Source: a bacterium
Lineage (GTDB): Bacteria; UBP15; UBA6099
Assembly: GCA_029573925.1 (NCBI GenBank)
Contig: JAKQBV010000097.1
Location: 1-12,366 of the forward strand
DNA: 12,366 nucleotides
Direction: 5' to 3'
The notes beneath the pieces are model-generated. The model worked only from the letters and a program-made list of their open reading frames with translations, searched no databases and was not told the origin of the DNA. Positions within the stretch are counted from its first letter, which is position 1, and every line of letters starts with the position of its first letter. Made by a program: the position numbers and the translations under genes. Shown in pieces: positions 8,167-12,366 of this stretch.

Positions 8167-9030
8167 TCAGTTCCCCGCCCGGTCTATCTTCGGCGGCCTT
8201 CTGTCCACGGTTTTTCTGTATTTGAGCGCCGGGTATCCCAGCGTGAACACTGTCTGGATTTTTTGTCCCCTTGGAATTTTCAAAGCCTTCGACACTATGG
8301 ACGGCGCGCCTATGGCGTACCCGCTCACGCACGTCCCCAGTCCCATCGCGTGCGCCAGAACCCTTATTGTTTCCTGCGCCGTCAGAGCCGTGTCTTTTCC
8401 CAGCATGTTGGCTTTTTTCGAGGTTATCACAATGAGGCACGGCGCGCCGTGAAATATCGGGTCCGTTTCCGGCCCGAACTCCACCGCCTTCCGCTTCATA
8501 TCGGGGAGAGACCCTTCGAGGTAGTTCTTCATTCCGGGCGCGAAAACGCCTATCGCGCTCATCACCGGAGGCCGCAGCGTTTTTGCCAGCATCCCGTAAT
8601 GCGCCGACAGTCTGCCCGATAGTTCATGTATCTTTGCGGCGTCCGTCAAAACGAAAAACATTCTGTCCTGAGAGTTGTGCTCGCTCGCCGCTTTCGACCC
8701 CGCCGCCAGCAACCGGGCGATGTCCTCCTTCGGCACAGCCTTCTTCTTATACTGCCGCACCGAGCGCATAGAGAACAAAAAATTCTCCGCCGCATCCGGA
8801 GTCGGGAACGCGGAAAGGTCCACCGGCTTGAACTCCGACATGTTCATTCCGGAGTGAGTAATCGCGTCGCCCGGACACACTGCCACGCAGTGGCCGCACA
8901 ACGAACAATCGCCCTGATTAGCCGCTCTCGGAATCTCTCCGGGCGCGTCCTGAATGAACACGTGGTTCTCGCAGCACGCCTTTAGGCACAGGCCGTCCCG
9001 CTTGCATTTATCGCCGTCAATTCTTATCAT
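8167..9030 (-). CDS. Ferredoxin-nitroreductase fusion, FMN oxidoreductase
   Basis: A 287-residue cytoplasmic protein joining a two-cluster ferredoxin domain (1-60) to a nitroreductase-family FMN domain (about 83-275). The second cluster motif is canonical: C42, C45, C48, C52 followed by P. The first is C9-x2-D12-x2-C15-x3-C19, so an Asp stands where the second Cys normally is, and C20 replaces the usual Pro. The nitroreductase part opens with MRSVRQYKKKAVPKEDI (88-104), whose Arg/Ser residues contact FMN phosphate in the family, has AASEHNSQDRMFFV where the flavin-facing loop normally lies, and later GAPCLIVI and AMGLGTC. Such fusions reduce nitro compounds, quinones or other acceptors with electrons from the iron-sulfur clusters; the true substrate cannot be read from sequence. 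Length is normal for the family. ATG at 9030 follows a GAGAG run. It is first in a likely two-gene unit with the YfhO-family gene, though no functional link is evident. Confidence 0.92.
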   Translation of the reverse strand: MIRIDGDKCKRDGLCLKACCENHVFIQDAPGEIPRAANQGDCSLCGHCVAVCPGDAITHSGMNMSEFKPVDLSAFPTPDAAENFLFSMRSVRQYKKKAVPKEDIARLLAAGSKAASEHNSQDRMFFVLTDAAKIHELSGRLSAHYGMLAKTLRPPVMSAIGVFAPGMKNYLEGSLPDMKRKAVEFGPETDPIFHGAPCLIVITSKKANMLGKDTALTAQETIRVLAHAMGLGTCVSGYAIGAPSIVSKALKIPRGQKIQTVFTLGYPALKYRKTVDRRPPKIDRAGN

Positions 9031-9236
9031 CCGCCGCTCTCTCAGGCGTTTCCGTCGCCGTATGTCGAATTATTTGGTTGCCCGTTTTGCCGACGGGAGA
9101 CGGGCCGTTTCCCATATCAGTGTGCTGTTTTCATCATTCCTTTTGTTGTCCGACAGTGTAGCGCTGCATTACACCCCACAACGATTTCCCGCATTTGCCT
9201 AAAGACAAGCAAAAAAACAATGCGTTAATTTGGAGT

Positions 9237-9254
9237 GCGGCGATTCATCGCCGC
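9237..9254. repeat. Inverted repeat GCGGCGAT-TC-ATCGCCGC
   Basis: Perfect 8 bp arms (9237-9244 and 9247-9254) around 2 nt. It sits in a phrase starting GGAGTGCGGCG that I recall as similar to dispersed intergenic repeats in several uncultivated phyla; that similarity is from memory and unverified. Confidence 0.7.
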
Positions 9255-9294
9255 TTTGCCTTTGCGGGAATTCATTACCGGCTCCCTGTGCAGG

Positions 9295-9314
9295 GCGGGA
9301 ACGCCGATTCCCGC
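9295..9314. repeat. Inverted repeat GCGGGAA-N6-TTCCCGC
   Basis: Perfect 7 bp arms (9295-9301 and 9308-9314) around CGCCGA. The arm sequence GCGGGAA also forms the stem of the dRS3-like element at the right end of the window, but with arms in the opposite order. Confidence 0.7.
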
Positions 9315-9342
9315 CGCCGCCGATTGCGAAAAAAAGGGGACT

Positions 9343-9366
9343 GGCAGCGCGCGTCTTTGCGATGCC
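9343..9366. repeat. Imperfect inverted repeat GGCAGCGC-N8-GCGATGCC
   Basis: Arms at 9343-9350 and 9359-9366 pair at seven of eight positions. It is the third hairpin-forming unit in a row in this region, next to an A-run at 9329-9335. Confidence 0.5.
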
Positions 9367-9527
9367 TGTACCCTCTTTTCGACACTCCGAACACTTGCAG
9401 CTTATGCCTCCGTCTTCATATTCACACGCTATTCAAAAGCGCTAGCGTCTGGATACATTATTTTGATCAGCATGATTTAATCCTTTTTTTATTCACCCTT
9501 CATTTATTGCTGAAGAATGAACACCGG

Positions 9528-9543
9528 CACAAACTTGTTTGTG
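9528..9543. repeat. Inverted repeat CACAAAC-TT-GTTTGTG downstream of lipoprotein gene
   Basis: Perfect 7 bp arms around TT, 23 bp after the lipoprotein stop codon. No T-run follows on the minus strand, so it is not a standard intrinsic terminator, although it may mark the 3' end of the transcript. It shares the 10-mer GGCACAAACT with the repeat at 12293-12312. Confidence 0.65.
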
Positions 9544-9566
9544 AGCGCCACCCGCCGGATTAGCGC

Positions 9567-10766
9567 TCAATCGCAGCACGCCGAATCGTCCGGCGCGGCT
9601 TCAGGGTTGTATCTGGCGGCTTTCCCTCCCAACGCTATCAGCCTGTCGTTGTACTGCCTTAGAGCGCGGGCCGCGCTCGCCGCCGCAAAATAGTTCTCCG
9701 ACAATATCTCCGGGGTAAGCTTCTCCACCGATTTGATAAGCGCCTTCGCCGCTTTCCTCGGCATCTCGTCCCTCAGTTCGTCGTCGTACATCGCCCAACC
9801 CATGAAATCCAGAGCCAGCGCGGTGTACAGGATGGCGTCCGTCTCGTTGTCCGCCCGCTGCTTGCCCGAATGCCATGTCGCGGAGAATGTCCCGTCCGGG
9901 TTCTGGTTCTGCCGCATGGTTTCAATGACTCCGCTCACATGTTTGCGCGCGCCGTCCCATGTTCCCTTCAGTTCAAGATCGCGCATGTCCGGAGCCGGAC
10001 CGCGCTTCTTGGATTTGTCCTTTTTGCGCTCGGCTTCGCTCAGCGCCTTCTCCTCGTCAAGCCTATTGACCATATATGTCCTGAGCGCCGTCGCAATCCC
10101 CGCCTGCTCTATAAGTCCCTCGTATGAACCCCAGTTGACCGGCCTCGATATCGCCACGCTTAGCAGCGTTTCCATCCCCATGTCCCGGTTCTTGTAGTTG
10201 CGCCAGATGGTTTTGTGTAGGTTCGAGTGAGAGAACGCGATTAGAGTCCAGCCCAGTTCGTTTCCGTACGGGCCTGTCACAAGCTCGTCCGAAGCCGACA
10301 TAGCGTAAGGGTCGATATACGTCATCGCGCGACGCACGAACAGGTCGAGTTGGACCGGCTCGCCGACCTTCGTGATGAAAGAAAACGTCAGGTCTGTCGG
10401 AGCGCCCGTCAGACGCGCTATAAACTGATCCCTGTGAGCTTCCGGCGCGGGGAAACCTTCCGTAGCGGCAAAGTATGCCCCCATCGGGTCTTTCTCAACT
10501 TTCAGCCCTTTCGCAATTCCGCCCGCCACAAGCGCTATCGCCTGTTTCCGCTCGGCGGTTATCGTGTCCGGAACAGAGAACCGGGGGCCGAACGCCCGTA
10601 TCCCCTCGACCAGCTTCCACGGTTCGTCCTGAGAGGACAACGGCGTGTTGAAAAGGGCCATCCACGCCTTGTTGTTCCCCTTCACCAGCCTGTCCCCGCA
10701 AGACGACAGAACGAGCGGCGCGAGCGCGAGAACGACAGCCAGCGCGGCAATTTTCGATTTGTTCAT
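9567..10766 (-). CDS. Lipoprotein with putative alpha/alpha-toroid (terpenoid-cyclase-like) C-terminal half
   Basis: A 399-residue exported protein. Residues 1-22 form a lipoprotein signal and LSSC at 20-23 is a good lipobox, so Cys23 should be lipidated; Gly24 at +2 does not show an inner-membrane Asp retention signal. The ATG at 10766 has GGGAGG (10771-10776) 4 nt upstream. Residues 30-235 are mostly predicted-helix-like with WTLIAFSHS (173-181) and a Gly-rich NWGSYEGLIEQAG segment (211-223). Residues 237-265 are a Lys/Glu-rich, probably disordered insert. Residues 268-375 (GTWDGARKHV, then QNQNPDGTF at 286-294, then DNETDAILYTALALDFMGWA) resemble one turn of toroid-fold proteins such as prenyltransferases and terpenoid cyclases, and recall uncharacterised secreted planctomycete proteins (from memory). 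No catalytic Asp box is clear. The end carries CCD. It is 30 bp after the regulator gene and likely co-transcribed with it. Function unknown. Confidence 0.85.
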   Translation of the reverse strand: MNKSKIAALAVVLALAPLVLSSCGDRLVKGNNKAWMALFNTPLSSQDEPWKLVEGIRAFGPRFSVPDTITAERKQAIALVAGGIAKGLKVEKDPMGAYFAATEGFPAPEAHRDQFIARLTGAPTDLTFSFITKVGEPVQLDLFVRRAMTYIDPYAMSASDELVTGPYGNELGWTLIAFSHSNLHKTIWRNYKNRDMGMETLLSVAISRPVNWGSYEGLIEQAGIATALRTYMVNRLDEEKALSEAERKKDKSKKRGPAPDMRDLELKGTWDGARKHVSGVIETMRQNQNPDGTFSATWHSGKQRADNETDAILYTALALDFMGWAMYDDELRDEMPRKAAKALIKSVEKLTPEILSENYFAAASAARALRQYNDRLIALGGKAARYNPEAAPDDSACCD

Positions 10767-10770
10767 AAAA

Positions 10771-10776
10771 CCTCCC
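10771..10776 (-). promoter_or_regulatory. Ribosome binding site of the lipoprotein gene
   Basis: GGGAGG on the minus strand followed by TTTT and the ATG at 10766. It lies inside the 30 bp gap after the regulator stop codon, which fits translation from a shared transcript. Confidence 0.75.
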
Positions 10777-10796
10777 GGCGCGGCCGTCCCACGCCT

Positions 10797-12155
10797 CTAT
10801 TTCAACCCGTATTCGTCCAGTTTGTAGTAAAGCGCCCGCTCGCTCAACCCCAACTTCTTGGCGGTGTCCTTGCGGTTGCCGCCTGTATGCTCCAGCGCGC
10901 GCGCTATGATTTCCTTCTCGATCTTTCCCATCGCAGACTTTAACGTTTCGCCGTCCGCAATCTGCGCGCTCAGCGCCGAGCATCTCTCCTCGTTCAGGAA
11001 CGACAACCGCTCGGCCGTTATCTCGTCGCCCTCCGTCATAAGTGCCGCCTGCTCTATCGCGTTTGCAAGCTCCCTGACGTTGCCCACCCACGGATGCGCC
11101 AGCATCGCCTTCACCGCGTCCTGAGAAAATCCGGACGCCCTCAACCCGTGCTCGGCGCACACCTCCCTCAGAAAATGCTCCGCCAGCGGCATTATGTCTT
11201 CCTTCCTGTCCCTCAGCGGCGCTATGTGTATCTCCACCACTTTTATCCTATGATACAGGTCAAGCCTGAAAATCTTCTTCTCCACGTCCTCGGCCAGATT
11301 CCTGTTAGTCGAACATATCAGCCGCACATCCACCGGGATGTTCGCGTTGCCGCCCACCCTCCTGATGAAATTGTCGTCCAGTGTCCGCAGCAGTTTCGCC
11401 TGAAGCGACGGATGCAGTTCCGCAATCTCGTCCAGCAGCAGAGTGCCCCCGTTCGCCTCCTCGAACATCCCTTTCCTCTCGGCGAACGCGCCAGTGAACG
11501 CCCCCTTCGCGTGACCGAAAAGCTCGCTTTCCAGCAGGTTTTCCGGAATCGCCGCGCAGTTGAGCGCCACGAACTTTTCGGCGGCCCTCGGACTGTTCTG
11601 GTGAATCGCCCTCGCCACCAGTTCCTTGCCCACCCCCGAATCCCCGGTTATCAACACTGTCGCCGAAGACGGAGCCACACGGCGCACCTTCTCCAGCGCT
11701 TCCATCATCTGTTTGCTCTTGCCGATGATGCCCGGAAAATCATACCGCCTGCCGAGTTGCTCCTTCAGGCTGACGTTCTCTCGTTTCAGCCGCACCCGCT
11801 CCAAACTTTTCTTCACGACCTGCCGGATTTCGTCCAAGTTGAACGGCTTGGTCACATAGTCGTCCGCGCCCAGTTTCATGCTCTCGATGGCGTTCTGGAT
11901 GGAGCCATAAGCCGTCATCATCACGAACGACGGCGGATTCGGCCCCGCCATCGCCTTCTCCAGAATCATCATCCCGTCGATGTCCGGCAGGCGCACGTCG
12001 CACAGGGCAAGATCGAACCCGTTGCTCGAAAGCTTGCTCAGCGCCTCCTCGCCCGTCATAGCGGTGTCTGTGGCATACCCCGCGTCCGAAAGAGCCGTCT
12101 CCAGAATCTCAACAATCGATTGTTTGTCGTCAATAATCAGAATTTTTTCAGCCAT
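10797..12155 (-). CDS. NtrC-family sigma-54-dependent response regulator
   Basis: A 452-residue cytoplasmic activator. The receiver domain (4-118) has all key residues: acidic pair D9/D10, phospho-acceptor D53, T81 and K103. The AAA+ domain (about 142-370) has Walker A GDSGVGKE at 171-178, the sigma-54 contact loop GAFTGA at 218-223, and Walker B LLLDE ending at D242/E243. The C-terminus (about 405-452) is a Fis-type helix-turn-helix (TGGNRKDTAKKLGLSERALY). Everything needed for phosphorylation, ATP hydrolysis and sigma-54 promoter activation is therefore present. The start was set at 12155 rather than at an in-frame ATG at 12182: a strong extended -10 element at 12185-12193 places transcription start near 12178, so the first ATG would be at or before the 5' end of the mRNA, and the protein from 12155 begins MAEKILIIDD as typical receivers do. 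No sensor kinase is visible in the window. The lipoprotein gene follows after 30 bp. Confidence 0.95.
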   Translation of the reverse strand: MAEKILIIDDKQSIVEILETALSDAGYATDTAMTGEEALSKLSSNGFDLALCDVRLPDIDGMMILEKAMAGPNPPSFVMMTAYGSIQNAIESMKLGADDYVTKPFNLDEIRQVVKKSLERVRLKRENVSLKEQLGRRYDFPGIIGKSKQMMEALEKVRRVAPSSATVLITGDSGVGKELVARAIHQNSPRAAEKFVALNCAAIPENLLESELFGHAKGAFTGAFAERKGMFEEANGGTLLLDEIAELHPSLQAKLLRTLDDNFIRRVGGNANIPVDVRLICSTNRNLAEDVEKKIFRLDLYHRIKVVEIHIAPLRDRKEDIMPLAEHFLREVCAEHGLRASGFSQDAVKAMLAHPWVGNVRELANAIEQAALMTEGDEITAERLSFLNEERCSALSAQIADGETLKSAMGKIEKEIIARALEHTGGNRKDTAKKLGLSERALYYKLDEYGLK

Positions 12156-12184
12156 CGCTCGCCCATCTGCAAAAAGTTTCATGT

Positions 12185-12193
12185 ATTATATCA
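12185..12193 (-). promoter_or_regulatory. Extended -10 promoter of the regulator-lipoprotein unit
   Basis: The minus strand reads TGATATAAT, a perfect TGn extension followed by a perfect TATAAT. No good -35 lies at 16-18 bp, which extended -10 promoters do not need. The predicted start site is near 12178, leaving about 23 nt of leader before the ATG at 12155. Confidence 0.65.
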
Positions 12194-12292
12194 CACCATT
12201 TCCAGCATTAAAACAATACTTGTTTCTAGATCAATTCTTTCTATGGTGTTTTTCATATTTGTTGCAGGCCGTCACTGCTCATTTCATGTTTA

Positions 12293-12312
12293 GGCACAAA
12301 CTGACTTGTGCC
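12293..12312. repeat. Inverted repeat GGCACAA-N6-TTGTGCC
   Basis: Perfect 7 bp arms (12293-12299 and 12306-12312) around ACTGAC. The left arm plus loop shares GGCACAAACT with the repeat at 9526-9543, and both lie between genes. Confidence 0.7.
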
Positions 12313-12344
12313 GTTGCCTCCATTCCATATTTTCTTTTGCCGTC

Positions 12345-12364
12345 ATTCCCGCGAAAGCGGGAAT
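12345..12364. repeat. dRS3-like palindrome ATTCCCGC-GAAA-GCGGGAAT
   Basis: Perfect 8 bp arms (12345-12352 and 12357-12364) closed by a GAAA tetraloop, in the phrase GTCATTCCCGC. It matches the ATTCCC-N8-GGGAAT pattern described as dRS3 in Neisseria; close relatives occur between genes in many other bacteria. The window ends two bases after it, so it may be one unit of a longer array or element. Confidence 0.8.
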
Positions 12365-12366
12365 CC

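Larger units (their letters stand above)
9031..9566. other. Gene-free 536 bp region with serial inverted repeats
   Basis: No credible gene lies here. The part 9031-9236 is the presumed leader and promoter region of the nitroreductase unit; it has a CCCGT at 9081-9085 that can pair with either of two ACGGG copies (9093-9097, 9100-9104). The part 9237-9366 holds three hairpin-forming repeats, and a fourth lies at 9528-9543 just beyond the lipoprotein stop. A T-run at 9484-9490 on the plus strand has no strong stem before it. I could not place a clear promoter. Confidence 0.6.

Noticed and set aside
9161..9180. Possible sigma-54 promoter (GG-N10-GC) ahead of the nitroreductase gene
   Set aside because: Only the bare GG and GC spacing is met; neither the TGGCAC nor the TTGC surroundings match, so it would be found by chance.
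9195..9563. Plus-strand open frame of 122 codons starting with TTG
   Set aside because: It runs straight through the hairpin repeats, starts at TTG without a ribosome binding site, and its product is Arg/His/Leu-rich with no protein-like pattern.
9031..9566. tRNA, other structured RNA gene or CRISPR array in the long gene-free region
   Set aside because: No cloverleaf, no T-loop or CCA end, and the repeats differ from one another and are not regularly spaced, so neither call can be supported.
11094..12293. Plus-strand open frame of 399 codons
   Set aside because: Antisense shadow of the NtrC-type regulator, which has all expected motifs; the shadow is Arg/His/Pro-rich with no domain.

Overview
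The window is a GC-rich stretch of bacterial DNA in which every gene I can support lies on the minus strand. The cell is very probably diderm: one gene encodes a likely outer-membrane beta-barrel, one a lipoprotein with a clean lipobox, and two more carry signal peptides and extracytoplasmic domains. I cannot name the organism. The mix (FecR and Ig-like surface protein, tail-fibre-like secreted protein, YfhO family membrane protein, NtrC-type regulator, many short palindromic intergenic repeats) is what I would expect from an uncultivated diderm lineage such as Elusimicrobiota, Omnitrophota or a Planctomycetota relative; this is inference from style, not from a marker gene.

Reading in the direction of transcription (right to left) there are three units. 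Unit 1 (12155 to 9567) is a sigma-54 activator with receiver, AAA+ and Fis-type DNA-binding domains, followed after 30 bp by a lipoprotein whose C-terminal half looks like an alpha/alpha-toroid repeat protein. An extended -10 promoter sits just upstream and indicates that the first in-frame ATG is not the true start. Unit 2 (9030 to 5719) is a ferredoxin-nitroreductase fusion followed after 54 bp by a large YfhO-family polytopic membrane protein (GT-C glycosyltransferase-like). Between units 1 and 2 lies a gene-free 536 bp region with several inverted repeats. Unit 3 (5517 to beyond position 1) starts after a very AT-rich promoter island and holds three envelope genes in close order: a protein with a copper-amine-oxidase-N-like domain joined to an outer-membrane barrel, a FecR/Ig-like/NTF2-like/Big_1 secreted protein, and a secreted phage-tail-fibre-like protein cut off by the window edge.

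Unit 3 is the best candidate for an undescribed system: its spacing (10 and 50 bp) and shared export signals suggest a co-expressed cell-surface assembly, with a barrel anchor, a multi-domain adaptor and a repeat fibre. That joint role is inference. The palindromic intergenic elements near 9237-9543 and 12293-12364 are the other structure not explained by the genes; one of them matches the ATTCCC-N8-GGGAAT pattern known as dRS3 in Neisseria.
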